Assembly: GCF_963259705.1 (NCBI RefSeq)
Contig: NC_081861.1
Coordinates: 64,523,623-64,587,622 of the forward strand
Length of the DNA stretch: 64,000 nt
Reading direction: 5' to 3'
Origin: Myotis daubentonii
Lineage: Eukaryota; Chordata; Mammalia; Chiroptera; Vespertilionidae
A model generated the notes under the pieces. The model ran no database searches and was not told the DNA's origin. It was given only the letters and a program-made list of their open reading frames with translations. Shown piece after piece: positions 25,168 through 36,399 of the stretch. The number at the start of each line of letters is the position of its first letter. The first letter of the stretch is position 1. The position numbers and the translations under genes were made by a program.

Positions 25168-25459
25168 TTAACCCATTTGAGTGCCAACCAATATCCTAGG
25201 GACTATGCTAAAATTGCCAAGGCATTTTTGCTGATTTAAAAGCAGTTTAGGAAAAAAAATATGAATCACAAGTAAATGAAGTTACATATTCAAAAACTTA
25301 AGGAAACCTTTACTACATTGACATATTTAGCAATATCATCATCACTAATAAAGGCAGACTTAGAACTGGACGCCATTTCGAAGCTTTGATAGCGCTCCTG
25401 GCACTTTTGGCAAAAGACAGGAAGAGCGCGATCGCTCTCCCCAGCACTCTAGGGGTTAG
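25168..25459 (-). mobile_element. Internally deleted piggyBac-type element with transposase N-terminal remnant
   Basis: The left end is TTAACCCATTTGAGTGCC. The right end, read in reverse, is TAACCCCTAGAGTGC, an imperfect inverted match next to a decayed TTAA. On the minus strand, an ATG at 25,372 opens a short frame beginning MASSSKSAFISDDDIAKY, the acidic/serine-rich style of piggyBac transposase N-termini, which then breaks. The ~292-bp size means nearly all of the transposase is gone. The family call rests on the TTAA-like target and termini; which piggyBac lineage is unknown. Confidence 0.6.
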
Positions 25460-25501
25460 TATTTTGTTTAGTTTTGAATTAACTAAAATGTTTTGATACA
25501 A

Positions 25502-25504
<3 letters not shown>

Positions 25505-25542
<38 letters not shown>
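25505..25542. repeat. (TG)n microsatellite
   Basis: About eighteen TG units. Confidence 0.95.
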
Positions 25543-25545
<3 letters not shown>

Positions 25546-26383
25546 ATTTATTAAAAGCAAAGGGAAAACCAATTGAAGAATATTAAGTAACTGAGGTTAC
25601 ACATAGATATATAAAAATTTTTTTCACAAAAATATATCAAGAAAGCAAGTTTTATGATCTTGAAGATCATTGATGATATTGGCTATGATCAGAGAGGAAG
25701 AATACTAGGTGTAGGGAAGAATCAGCTGAGATTAGCATACCTTGAAGTCATCTATTGAAAGTGCTTATTCTGGAAATAAGAAGCCATGAAAAGAGAATTA
25801 GCCATCCTGTCTGAGGAACATAAAAAAATATATACAACTGTTTTCCCTAAGCAAATAAGACAAGTAGTGTGGAGACTTTGGATGCTAGTGATAGAGACTT
25901 TTGTGTGAGAAAATAATGCATACGTGGCTTATTATTTTTCAAAAATACAAACTTATGAACCTCACCAGAATTAAGGATATTGATTGACTATTTAACATTC
26001 TTAAATGGTTGGCTAAGTCTTTGTGTACCGCATACATACTTGGAACCACATCTCTGTTCTTTCTGACACATGCTCAGTCAGTATAATTGATAGGACAAGA
26101 GCAGCAAGCAGCTGCTGCTGTAGTTAGAGATGTGGATATTTCAGGTGGAAATCCTTAAGTACAGATGACTTAAAATTTGATCTCAAATTTTATTTTGGTT
26201 GAAACTTGCAAATCTTATTAAACAAAATAAAAAATGGTTGTCTTTTATTTAACTGCAGAGTATTTTAAGTATCATTCTGAATTCCTCCATATTCACTGCT
26301 AGTTAGATGCATTTTTATTTTCTTTCTAATAGAAAATAGAGTCCTGTCTTGTAAGTTTTGCATTTTACCTCCTTGTCAATTCA
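25543..26383. other. Non-coding DNA
   Basis: No gene or repeat recognised. Confidence 0.4.
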
Positions 26384-26715
26384 TCCTATATAATAAAACC
26401 CTAACATGCAAATCGACCAAATGGTGGAACAACTGGTCATTATGATGCGCACTGACCACCAGGGGGCAGACATAGGAGCTGGGCTAACACCTGGCGAGCA
26501 CAGTGGCAGTGGCGGGAGCCTCTCCCGCCTCTACTGCAGGTGGGTAGTAAGGAGTGAGGGGTTCCGGACTGTGAGAGCCCTGGACTCTGAGAGGGATGTC
26601 TGATTGCCAGCTTAGCCTAAGCCAGCAGGTGACATCCCCTGAGGGGTCCCAGACTGCAAGAGGGTGCAGGCTGAGCTCACGGACACCCCTGCCCCCAGTG
26701 TATGAATTTTGTCAT
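26384..26715 (+). mobile_element. Non-autonomous Helitron, 3' end lost
   Basis: It starts A|TCCTATATAATAAAA, has ATGCAAAT at 26,406-26,413 and a full CTCF core match at 26,456-26,469. The 3' hairpin is half present (GTATGAATTTTG) but the CTAG is replaced by a TATATATA run. Confidence 0.88.
26456..26469 (+). promoter_or_regulatory. CTCF-core-like motif inside a Helitron
   Basis: CCACCAGGGGGCAG agrees at all 14 positions with CCASYAGRKGGCRS. Occupancy is unknown. Confidence 0.55.
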
Positions 26716-27025
26716 ATATATATGACTCTTTATATGAACATCCCCCTCTCCCAGCAATCTTTTCATCATTAGGCAGAACTCTGTGTTCTTTTTAATCACA
26801 TTTTCCAGAAACAAAACTGCATTAGGAAATGTGAATTTCCAGAATTTCATTTGGGAAACAATGTTACTTTGTTTTTTAATCTTTTAATATACAAGATAGT
26901 ACATTTGATACCAAAAATTATTTTACTATGATGATCTATTAATAGAATATATTATATTACATTAATAAGATTCCATAGACTACCATTTTTAGTGAGAGTT
27001 ATTAGGATAGAACTATTTTGTAATA

Positions 27026-27481
27026 TCTATATATATATAAAGAGCAAGGGGCCATCACATCTGAAACAACCAAATGGATGACCGAACAGGCTGAGTGGGG
27101 CGACAAGGCCAGCAGGGGGGTTATTGAGGGACAACCAAATGACTGAGCAGAAGGCTTCATGGGGCAACCAGGCAGGCAGGGGGGTTAGTGAGGGATGACC
27201 AAACGACTGAGCAGCAGGGTGTGTGGGGCAACCAGGTCAGCGAGGGGGGGGGGCCTTAGAGGGTGACCAGGCCCAGTAGGGAGGGGCAGTTAGGGGTGAT
27301 CAAGCAGGCAGGCAGGTGAGCACTTAGGAGCCAGCGGTCCTGGATTGTGAGAGGTCCTGCGGATCGGGCCTAAACCAGCAATCAGATATCCCCTGAGGGG
27401 TCCCAGATTGGAAAGGGTGCAGGCTGGGCTGAGGGGACCCTCCCCCCTCCACTGCATGAACTTTGTGCACCAGGCCTATAG
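27026..27481 (+). mobile_element. Helitron 1 of a head-to-tail triplet
   Basis: It begins TCTATATATATATAAAG and ends at a hairpin and GGCCTATAG (one change from CTCTAG). The body contains about three copies of a ~64-bp unit (roughly 27,068-27,240). It abuts the next Helitron directly. Confidence 0.8.
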
Positions 27482-27835
27482 TCCTATATGATAAAAACTT
27501 AATATGCAAAACGACCAAACGGCAGAATGACCTGTTGCTATGATGTGTTCTGACCACCAGGGGGCAGACACTCAACACAGGAGCTGCCCCTTGGTTGTCA
27601 GTGTGCTCCCACAGTGGCAAACACAGTGGCAGTGGCAGGAGCCTCTCCTGCCTCCATGGCAGCACTAAGGAAGGAGTGGTGAGCCAAGTGGTAAGGAGCG
27701 AGCAGGCAGGTGGTTAGGAGTGAGGGGTCTAAATTGGCAGTCAGACATCCTCTGAGTTGTCCTGGATTGCGAGAGGGTGCAGGCTGCGCTGAGGGACCCA
27801 CCCACCCGCAAGATTTTCATGCATTGGGACTCTAG
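27482..27835 (+). mobile_element. Helitron 2 of a head-to-tail triplet
   Basis: It begins TCCTATATGATAAAAAC immediately after the previous element's terminal TAG and ends GGGACTCTAG. A full CTCF core match lies at 27,554-27,567; its inverted partner near 27,584 has decayed. Confidence 0.88.
27554..27567 (+). promoter_or_regulatory. CTCF-core-like motif inside a Helitron
   Basis: CCACCAGGGGGCAG, a full match to the core consensus, plus strand. Occupancy unknown. Confidence 0.5.
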
Positions 27836-28175
27836 TCTATATATATAAAAGCCCAGCAACCATTTTGGCGGAACTACCAGAACGACTGGTCGCTATGATG
27901 TGCTCAAAGCAGGAGCTGCCCCCTGGTGGTTAGTGTGATCCCACAGTGGGAGTGCAGCTCAGCCAGAAGCCGGGCTCATGGCTGGCAAGTGCAGCGGTGG
28001 TGGTGGGAGAATCTCTTGCCCCGCAGCAGCACTAAGGATTCCTCGGGGGGTGTCTGACTGCTGTCTTACGTGGACATCCCCTGAGGGGTCTCAAACTGCA
28101 AGATGGTGCAGGCAGGGCTGAGGGACACCCCCATCTCCCCCTCCAGTGCACGAATGTCGTTCACCAGGCCTCTAG
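27836..28175 (+). mobile_element. Helitron 3 of a head-to-tail triplet
   Basis: It begins TCTATATATATAAAAG directly after the preceding CTAG and ends CACCAGGCCTCTAG at 28,175 followed by T. A minus-strand CTCF core match lies at 27,916-27,929; the forward partner seen in sister copies has been deleted. Confidence 0.88.
27916..27929 (-). promoter_or_regulatory. CTCF-core-like motif inside a Helitron, minus strand
   Basis: CTGCCCCCTGGTGG, the reverse complement of a full core match. It faces the plus-strand site at 27,554 across a Helitron junction. Confidence 0.5.
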
Positions 28176-28781
28176 TCTGGTTATACTTTATTGTTTAGAA
28201 AGTGGGTATAATGATGATTTTGATTGTTAATGATCACTATTTTTTATTGAAAAGATATTACCTTAAATTAAATATCAAGTGTTTTATATATATATACATA
28301 TAGTGCTAACATAAAGTGATAATTTTTCATTATTGTACATTTTACAGTTATATATTTTCTACACAGCTGCAGTTATACTAAATATAGTATTGAACATTTT
28401 TCTTTTCACTTAATATTATATCACAAATAGTGTTCAGTGTTTCTAAAGTTTTTAAAAATTATCATAATTCTATCATACTTAGTAGCTTATAGTGCCAATA
28501 GGCCATAATTTATTTATTAACCTGTTTTTCTAAATTTAGTCATATATTTTGCATCATAATTTTTACTGATTTAAATAAACACTAGAGAGGATTTTTTGAT
28601 GCCTCTTGTTTTTTGCTTTTAAGAATTCTTTCCTCTTTTTAAAGTCTAATCAATAGTAACTTTAGGTTTTTAATTTGTCACAAATTATGTTTAAATACAT
28701 TGAAAAACTATAATACATCTAATTGGAAAAATTGTAGACAATACTACTCAAGAGTTTTAATTTTATAAACTGTATCTTATG
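28176..28781. other. AT-rich non-coding DNA
   Basis: Nothing recognised. Confidence 0.4.
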
Positions 28782-29000
28782 TCCTAGCTGTTTTGGCTCA
28801 GTTGATAGAGAGTCAGCCTGTGCACTGAACGTTCCAGGTTCGATTCTGGTCAAGGGCACCTGCCTGGGTTGTGAGCTCTATCCCCAGTGAGGGGCATGCA
28901 GCAAGTAGCCGATCAATGATTCTCTCATCATTGATGTTTCTATCTCTCCCTCTCCTTTCCTCTCTGAAATCAATAAAAATATATATTTAAGAAAAATAAA
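28782..29000 (+). mobile_element. Ves SINE, sense
   Basis: Head TGGCTCAGTTGATAGAG, B box GGTTCGATTC, tail AAATCAATAAAAATATATAT. A complete copy. Confidence 0.93.
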
Positions 29001-29699
29001 GTAACAGATAATGACTGACTTCTCTTAAAGCAGAGTTCATGTATAAACATAGTACGTAGTGCAGACTTCTATGGTAGCTGATGGTCTGTCAGTTTAACTC
29101 CTCCTGCATATTTATCAGCAGAGCTAATGCCTCACATATTTACTTCATTTTCATTCTTTAACAAGTGAATGTGATTCTTTTCCATAGCTTCCTCTCTGCC
29201 TCCAAGTCCTTTCTGCTTCTTATAAATCATGTTCATATTCCAGTGTGTGAGCCTCAAAAAATACACTACCATCATCTACCACATCTTCATTCATCCGTCA
29301 TTATTGGGGGAGATATCATCATCCACCAGAGGCTTCGCTTTCTTCTTCATTTGTATCCTTAGCTCAGTCAGCTTACTCTGCTCTTATTTTGGATACCCTG
29401 GGCTCAAACTTTCAAGTCCCTTCTTTTTCTTCCTTTTTGCATTTCATTATTTGCTTGTTGAGTGCCTCCTGATTGATCCTATTCAGGTTTGAGAGCAAGG
29501 TAGATTACATGGCATCAGCCATGGTGGACTGTCCAGTCTTAATTTCCCTGAAATAATTTTGTATAAAGTGTCCTTTTAAATCACAGTGTCTAAAATCTGT
29601 AATTGCCATAACTGATCAATCACTTCTAGAACTGCATTGTCTTTGCCTTGAACAAACACTCTAAGTTGTACGTTACTTAAAGTCTGCTGTGATGTCCCA
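29001..29699. other. Non-coding; possible unidentified processed pseudogene (minus) at about 29,165-29,560
   Basis: Read on the minus strand, a lysine- and glutamate-rich broken frame (CAAACCTGAATAGG onward) is visible and looks derived from a coding sequence, but stops interrupt it and I cannot name a parent. The plus-strand open frames here are not supported. Confidence 0.3.
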
Positions 29700-29795
29700 T
29701 GTTTATTGCAGCATTATTCACAGTAGCCAAGATATGGAGACAACCCAAACACTCATAACAGATAAATTCATAAAAAAGTTGGCGTACATATACCT
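29700..29795 (+). mobile_element. L1 ORF2-end fragment, sense
   Basis: GCAGCATTATTCACAGTAGC with CCAAGATATGGAGACAACCC is the well-known L1 ORF2 C-terminal coding region. Only about 95 bp remain. Confidence 0.75.
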
Positions 29796-29799
29796 AGGA

Positions 29800-29837
29800 C
29801 CCTTCTTGTGCCTGAATTTTGTGTACCAGACCTCTAG
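29800..29837 (+). mobile_element. Helitron 3' terminus only
   Basis: A short hairpin-like stretch is followed by CCAGACCTCTAG and T. It is an extreme 5' truncation abutting the L1 fragment. Confidence 0.6.
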
Positions 29838-29966
29838 TAATTATATAATGTGATGAATATCACTATATCAGCAATCATATTACAATATTTAATTATATTA
29901 AAATAACACTATGTACCTTAATCTTGCACAGTGTTACATGTCAAATTTATTCAATTAAAAAAAGAA

Positions 29967-30142
29967 GCCCATTCGGCATGGCTCAGTGGTTGAGCATTGA
30001 CCTATGAACCAAGAGGTCATGGTTCGATTGCCAGTCAGGGCACATGCCTGGGTGGTGGGCTTGATTCCAGGCATTCAATCAATGATTCTCTCTCATCATT
30101 GATGTTTCTATCTCTCTCTCCCTCTCTAAAATCTATAAATCT
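29967..30142 (+). mobile_element. Ves SINE, sense, tail interrupted by a Helitron
   Basis: Head ATGGCTCAGTGGTTGAGC, B box GGTTCGATTGCC and the CTCATCATTGATG phrase are present. The Helitron at 30,143 begins within its A/T-rich tail. Confidence 0.88.
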
Positions 30143-30404
30143 TCTATATATATAAAAGGTTAATATGCAAAATGCCCCCTCGGGAGTTTGACCAGGAGAC
30201 TGGGAGTTCGATTGCTCACTATGACATGCACTGACCACCAGGGGTCAGCACGGAATGAAGGATGGCCCTGGCAGGCAGCCAGCAGCTGGCAGCCAGCCCG
30301 GGATGGGAAGCCCCGGCCTGCAGCTGGAAGGCCCCAATTGGCCCTGATTGCTGGTCAGGCCTACGACCCTACCCATGCACCAATTTCGTGCATTGGGCCT
30401 CTAA
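30143..30404 (+). mobile_element. Short Helitron
   Basis: It starts TTCTATATATATAAAAGG (TC at 30,143-30,144) and ends with hairpin and GGGCCTCTAA (final G changed to A). A CTCF-like site at 30,234 has one mismatch. It is only about 262 bp. Confidence 0.82.
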
Positions 30405-30417
30405 AATATAAATATAA

Positions 30418-30418
<1 letters not shown>

Positions 30419-30467
<49 letters not shown>
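30419..30467. repeat. (TA)n microsatellite
   Basis: About 24 TA units, a few bases beyond a Helitron 3' end and in what was the Ves tail. Confidence 0.95.
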
Positions 30468-30470
<3 letters not shown>

Positions 30471-32070
30471 GTGTAGTATATTTCTGTAACATGGCTTCTG
30501 TGTCCTTCCTCTGTTCAGCAGAAAGAGGCATCTCCCAATATACTCAGTATACTGACCATTCTTAGAAAGCTCCATTCATTCACAGGTCTCTTAGTTCACT
30601 TCAGGGGTGCACACCAAGTCTATCATGGCTTTATAAGGAGGCCATTCAGTGCTCTTTGATGTACATGGTTTTCCTTCTTTGAGGCGTTTCATTAGGAATT
30701 CCATTAAGGTTGCTTTGTAAGTAAAGTGAAATCCCAAGGAATGATGTCCATACCATTATTTTTTACCCCAAGGCAAATTTCTTCAGCAAGTTCTTGTTGT
30801 TAGGGACATGGAGAAACTCAGTGTTGCATCCTCTCAGCAGGGTGCAGGTGTCCTGTAACCCTGCGGGTAGGTGCTCTTGTGGCCACCTAGCATGCCACTT
30901 CCTCACTGCCATCCAGGTGCTGCCTGAGCCAGGTCCGGGGTGCTTGAGGCATCTGTACGAATGCAGGGTAGGATGTGGGTGAGACATACACACTGTGTCA
31001 AGTGGATGAAGCACCAGTGGAATAATTTCTTGAGAATGAAGTCCTAGGGGTGGAATTACAAGTCAATTTTAACATAATTATGGCCCTTGCTACAAAGCTT
31101 TTACCAATTAAATTAGCCCACAGAAATAAATTCCTTCAGCAGTTTCATTCTTGTCAAAATTGGGCATTGTTACTTCTCTAGCTAGTTCTATTTCAGTTTC
31201 GTAGTTCACTCAATATAAATTTATTAAGTTTTTATATGCCAGGCACTGTGCTAGGTACTGGAAATATGAATATTAATGCATGTTTGCCCTGGAATAAGTT
31301 ATGGCCTACTGAAAAAGATGTTTATGAAACTGATGAACAAAAATTGCTCTTATTTGAGTACCAAGAAAGTAGTATGTGACCATCACAGAAAAGCAGTTAT
31401 CCTTAATTATGGTAGGTAAGGAAGATTTCATACTATGAAAATACCATCTGATTTGGGTTTTGAAGATAGAATCATGCTAACAAAGAAGGGGAACATCTTA
31501 GAGGGAATATTAAATGAAAGGCATACAGTTAACAAGAAATTATATAATAGGCATATAGAGTTCATAGAGGAGAGTAGCAGATTATTTAGTAGATGGCTTG
31601 AAGACAAAGGTGAGGGCCTGTGATAAGTTAAAGAGATGTATTTCAATCTGTGAAAAATGGAGGAAACCACAATGGATGCAAAATGGTATTATTTTATTAG
31701 AAAAGTGCAATGTTCTCAATATGAAGGATGACCTGGAGTGGAGAAAGATTGGTTTCAGGAAGATGATAAGTGATCCCAATGAGTAAAAAATGAGGATTGA
31801 GATAAAAGACTAGATTAGAGACATTGGTCATACAGAATCCAAGAGATTTTGTGATCAATAGGACTTAAGAGTGACAGCATGTACAACTCCAGTTTCTAGT
31901 TTGGAATCCTGAGTGAATAGGAATGCCATTAACTGACGCCAAGAATAGAGTAGGCAGGGCACTTATGATCCCAAATACAATGGAGTGAGTAGCTTGTAGC
32001 AGGCTAACATTCCTGCTATGAAAATAATAAAAAATTGGAGACAAAACAAAACTATCTAAAAGCATCAGAG
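30468..32070. other. Non-coding DNA with an old repeat at about 31,200-31,790
   Basis: The phrase TGCCAGGCACTGTGCTAGGTACTGG marks an ancient mammalian interspersed repeat. A GC-richer stretch at 30,760-31,010 has open frames on both strands but no recognised product. Confidence 0.4.
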
Positions 32071-32282
32071 CCCATCCAGCATGGCTCAGTAGTTGAGCAG
32101 CGACCTATGAACCAGGAGGTCACTGTTTGATTCCTGGTCAGTGCATATACCTGGGTTGCAGGCTCGATGCCCAGTGTGGGGTTTACAGGAGGCAGCTGAT
32201 CAGTGATTCTGTCTCATCATCAATGTTTCTCTCTCTCTCTCCCTCCCTCTCTGAAATCAATGAAAAAAATATATATATATAT
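32071..32282 (+). mobile_element. Ves SINE, sense
   Basis: Head CATGGCTCAGTAGTTGAGC, decayed B box GTTTGATTCC and tail AAATCAATGAAAAAAATATAT. Confidence 0.9.
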
Positions 32283-34399
32283 GGCATCAGAGAGCTGCTG
32301 AGGCAACTTAAGGGGAGCAAAGGAACACCAGAGAGGTAAGAAAACATTTTTAGACACATTTTCCTTGGAGTATTTTAAAAAGTCTTGCTATAAAGAAGGA
32401 GGCTGAGAATCTGAACAGAGGTATGTAGTTAAGAAGCAGAGACACTAAACAAAGTTTCAGGAAATCTCGCAGGTCTGGACAGATAAATATCCAGGATGCC
32501 AATTCAGCCAGTACTTTTGAGGGGCCTAGAATACTGAGGGAGAAAGGTAACAACAGAAAAGTGAGTCTGACACTCTAGCATTTCCCTTTGAGGTATGTAT
32601 TTGCTATATTCTTAAGCTATGTGAGGTTATAGGCTAACAAACTTAACAAAGTACTGAAAAACAGAATGAAGTTTTAGGTATTCTTAGAGAACGAACGTGA
32701 CCCAAAGTAGTTCAGGATTAGCAGAAAAGTAAGGCCCCTAGTAAACACTCCAGACTTTGTCTTGAGACCCCCTGGAAGGCTGCTCCCTAGGAATGGAAAT
32801 AAAACAGAGATATTCTAAACCCAGTTTCTAGCCAGCTCAGTTCCTAATTTGATCAACATGATTTACCTCCACTTTATTTGTCTATCACTTTGTAATCTCA
32901 ATTTTCACTAGAAAAATCACAGGATCCAGAGCCTCTATATGTTTTCATTTATACTATCTTACCATTGGAACAAAAATTACAAGGTATGCCAAGAAGCAGG
33001 ATGAAATGAAAAAAAATAATAGAAACAGATTCATGAATGTCCTCATTTTTTGGAGTTAATCAGACATGGACATTAAAAGAATGGTGGTTACTATGTTTAA
33101 GAATATAGATAACAAGGTGGAGGCTTTTATCAGAAAAATAAGGAGTGGTGAGCCAAGCGGTAAGGAGCAAGCAATATTATGTGGATAAATATGTGGATTA
33201 AAGAAATTAATAAATTAAATTGATAAATATAAGAGCAAAGAGAAAAATACCAAAACATCCAGGAAAGAATTGTCTTCAAATGAGAAATGATAAAAGTGAC
33301 CTAAAAGAAATAATGGAAGCCAGAATACAGTAAAAGGACATTATTAAAGTATTAAAATAATGGCCAAGTTAGTGTCCTATATTCAGCAAAGATATCTATG
33401 AAGAAAAATACATTTTTAGACAAACTAAGTCACATAGTTGATTGTCAACTGATTCTCACTAAAGCAGAGACTATATTGGGTAAAATGAAAATGATCCCAG
33501 ATGAAAAATATGCAATGCAGTTTAAAAATAAAAGAGTAACAGAAAGTATAAGTAGGTGGGTAAATATAAGTGAATATCGGTTATAGAGAAAATAATAACA
33601 TCCTTTAAAAATAATTCTGCACACTAGCAGGAAAGTGAAACTCACTGCTCATGGATAAGTATGAATTGTGTGTGCCTGGTGCATTCAATAAGAACAGTTG
33701 CTTGTGAGTCTAGTAAGGAGGGGAATTTGTAGATAGGTCACTGGAAACCCTCCCTGTTTCCCCAGATGTCAAGACAGAACAATGATATTGGCCCTTTATT
33801 TTGTCTTTATGCTACAATTGACCTATTGATGTCTTCATATCAATTTAAACTTGGGTGATGAATAAATAAGAGTTTGGAGAGCAGTATAAGTGCCTCCCTA
33901 GGACCAGGAGGGAGAGGGTCACAATGTAAGGTGGTCTTCAAAAAATGACCTTTATGATCAATGGAAGCATTGAGGGCCAGGTGTAGGGAATTGGTGTAGG
34001 GAATATATATCCCAGAAGATGTAATTTTAGACTATCAATGCCTCTGACAAAAAAATTGTCATCCAGCTAAGGTAGCCATTTGCTACTTTGTAACTTAAAT
34101 AGAAGTGCTTTAAGGTCTGTTTATATCTTTCAAACTAGCTGCTGGGTGGCAGTTCCATTGAATGCCTTCTTTGGGATCACAGTTTTGTGTGTGCTGAGAA
34201 TTGAAATGAGTGCCTTACTCATTATGAGTAAGTCCTGGAACTTCATTGGGAATACAAGGGTTCTGGTGAGAACTTGGCCTTAGTATTTGATGTATAGTTT
34301 GAATATCTGTGAGCAGGAAATTTCCATATTTCTCTAGCCCAAACAGGATGAATCAGTTTCCTAGGGATGCCATACAAATTACCACAAGCTGGATGGTTT
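32283..34399. other. Non-coding DNA with a tiny Helitron-internal fragment at 33,140-33,172
   Basis: No gene is visible. The phrase GGAGTGGTGAGCCAAGCGG near 33,142 repeats an internal part of the Helitron at 27,482 without either terminus. Confidence 0.45.
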
Positions 34400-34560
34400 T
34401 AAAAAAGAAATTAAATATTCTAATACCTATCTATGATGTTAAATGGGTACTAGATTTTATCAGGGTGATCACTTGTAAATTACATAATTTCTAATCCCTG
34501 GTTGTACACTTGAAACTAGTACATCAACTGTAACTGAAAATAATTGCTTTTAAAAAGTCA
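34400..34560 (+). mobile_element. L1 3' end, sense
   Basis: ATCAGGGTGATCACTTGTAAA and TTGTACACTTGAAACTAGTAC followed by CAACTGTAACTGAAAATAA are typical of the 3' UTR of Laurasiatherian L1 families. Confidence 0.6.
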
Positions 34561-34746
34561 AATGGAGAAAAAAATTATTTCTACACAGATCTGGGGCTTA
34601 TAAATCTGAAATTAAGGTGTCTGCTGATCTGTGTTTTCTCTGAAGCCTTCAGGGGAGGATCCTTCCTGGACTCTTTCAACTCTGGGGGCCACCGGAGAGC
34701 CTTGGTTTGTGGCAGCATAATTCCAACCACTGCCTTTATCTTCACA

Positions 34747-35152
34747 CTAGAGGCCTGATGCCCGAAAAATGTGCAAGGGTAGGCCTTCACAGCCTTGGGT
34801 GCCTCAAGGCCCCCCTGTCCCCCTGCCCACACTTGCCTAGGCCTGGTGCTGCCTGCATCTGCTGCCACTTCCCCCCAGTTCCATAGAGCCCCTTGATCAA
34901 TCACCCTGCAGAGGGTGGCCTGGGCCTCCCTCTTAGTGGTGATTGTGAAGCCCTCCAATTGATCGCCTTGCTGGCCAGTGACCTGGGCCTCCTTCTGCTG
35001 GGTGATTGTGGGGCAACGGTGGGCCCCAAAACTAATCGCATTGCACCCGCCTTGGCTGGCCTGGCCAGTGCATGTCATAGTGTGGTCGTCAGGACAGTTG
35101 TTCTGCTGTTCAGCCGTTTGGTCGATTTGCATATTATGCTTTTATTATTATA
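34747..35152 (-). mobile_element. Helitron, first of a five-element antisense run
   Basis: The CTAG terminus (34,747) is followed by the decayed hairpin; the 5' end TTTGCATATTATGCTTTTATTATTA lies at the right, with ATGCAAAT at 35,125-35,132. Its last base before the next CTAG is part of the 5' TC region, so the next element abuts it. Confidence 0.88.
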
Positions 35153-35769
35153 CTAGAGGCCCGGTGCACAAAAATTTGTGCACTCGGGGGGGAGGGGGGG
35201 TCCCTCAGCCCGGCCTGTGCCCTCTCGCAGTCTGAGACCCCTCGGGAGATAACGACCTGCTGGCTTAGGCCTGCTCCCGGGTGGCAGAGGGCAGGCCCAA
35301 TCCCTAGGTGCAGCCCCTGGTCGGGCTCAGAGCAGGGCCGATTGGGGAGTTGGGGCGCCTTCCCCTGTCATGCCCAGAGCAGGGCAGATTGGGAGGTTGC
35401 GATGCCACCCTCAGTCACGCTCAGGGTAGGGCCGATTGGGGGGTTGGAGCACTGCACCCTGTCACACACAGAGCCGCAGGGCAATCAGGGGGTTGGGGAG
35501 CTCCCCCCTATCAGGCACAGAGCAGGGCTGATCAGGGGGTTGGGGCACCTTCCCCTGTCATGAACAGAGCAGGGCGGATAGGGAGGTTGTGGCCCCTCCC
35601 CCTGTCACACACAGAGTCGCAGGGCGATCAGGGGGTTTGGGCGCTGCCCCCTGTCACACTGATCCCAGTGCTGGAAGGCCTCTCAGCTCCGCTGATCCCA
35701 GTGCTGGGAGGCCTCGCGGCTCCACTGATTCCGGTGCTGGGAGGCATATTACCCTTTTACTATATAGGA
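35153..35769 (-). mobile_element. Minisatellite-bearing Helitron, copy A (left part of a composite unit)
   Basis: CTAGAGGCCCGGTGCAC with a CAAAAATTTGTG hairpin opens the element and TATATAGGA closes it. Between about 35,325 and 35,660 are about seven copies of a ~47-bp GC-rich unit built on CAGAGCAGGGC and GGGGGTTGGGG. It is nearly the same as 37,857-39,004 apart from repeat number. Open frames through the repeats are low-complexity artefacts. Confidence 0.88.
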
Positions 35770-36397
35770 TAGAGGCCTGGTGCATGGGTGGGGCTGACTG
35801 GTTTGCCCTGAAGGGTGTCCTGGATCAGGGTGGGGGTCCCCACTGGGGTGCCTGGCCAGCCTGGGTGAGGGGATGATGGCTGTTTGCAGCTGGTCACACA
35901 CCCTTCAGGGTGGGGGTCCCCACTGGGGTGCCTGGCCAGTCTGGGTGAGGGGCTGAGGGCTGTTTTCAGTCCGACTGAAGCTCCCAACTGCTCCTTTTTT
36001 TCTTTTTCTTTTTTTTTATTCTGGGCCAGCTTTAGCTCTGGCTCCAGCTCTGAGGCTTCTGCTGCTGAAAGAAGGTATCTGGTTTGTTTCGGTTCTATAA
36101 TCGAAACACTGTATAACTCCAGTCTGAGATCCCGGGTTCGCTGAAAGCAGGTTTCTGGGGTTTTGTTTAGCTTCTATATTTGTTACAATGTTTCTTAAAC
36201 TGCAGGCTCAGGGCAAAGCAGGCGGGGAATGTTGGAGTCCTCCGTCACTGAAGCAAGCAAGCCTCATATTAGTTTCAAGCTGCCTGGCTGCCGGCCGCCA
36301 TCTTGGCTGGCTGTTAATTTGCATATCTCGCTGATTAGCCAATGGGAAGGGTAGCGGTCGTACTCCAATTACCATGTTTCTCTTTTATTAGATAGGA
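35770..36397 (-). mobile_element. Helitron, copy A (right part of the composite unit)
   Basis: It opens TAGAGGCCTGGTGCATGGG (the C of CTAG replaced) and closes TTTTATTAGATAGGA. It contains a duplicated CCCACTGGGGTGCCTGGCCAG stretch and ATGCAAAT at 36,317-36,324. It matches 39,005-39,640, and both copies share the same altered junction with the left partner. Confidence 0.88.
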
Positions 36398-36399
36398 TA

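Noticed and set aside
27026..28175. A single long Helitron with coding capacity
   Set aside because: Internal TAG|TC boundaries show three short elements, and no Rep or helicase motif is visible.
30763..31014. Small gene with frames on both strands
   Set aside because: Neither frame shows a recognised domain, start context or conserved pattern; only modest GC enrichment supports it.
34581..35132. 183-codon minus-strand frame
   Set aside because: It lies mostly across a non-autonomous Helitron, starting at the Helitron 5' end; the same start (MQID or similar) appears in other Helitron copies, so it is an element-derived coincidence.
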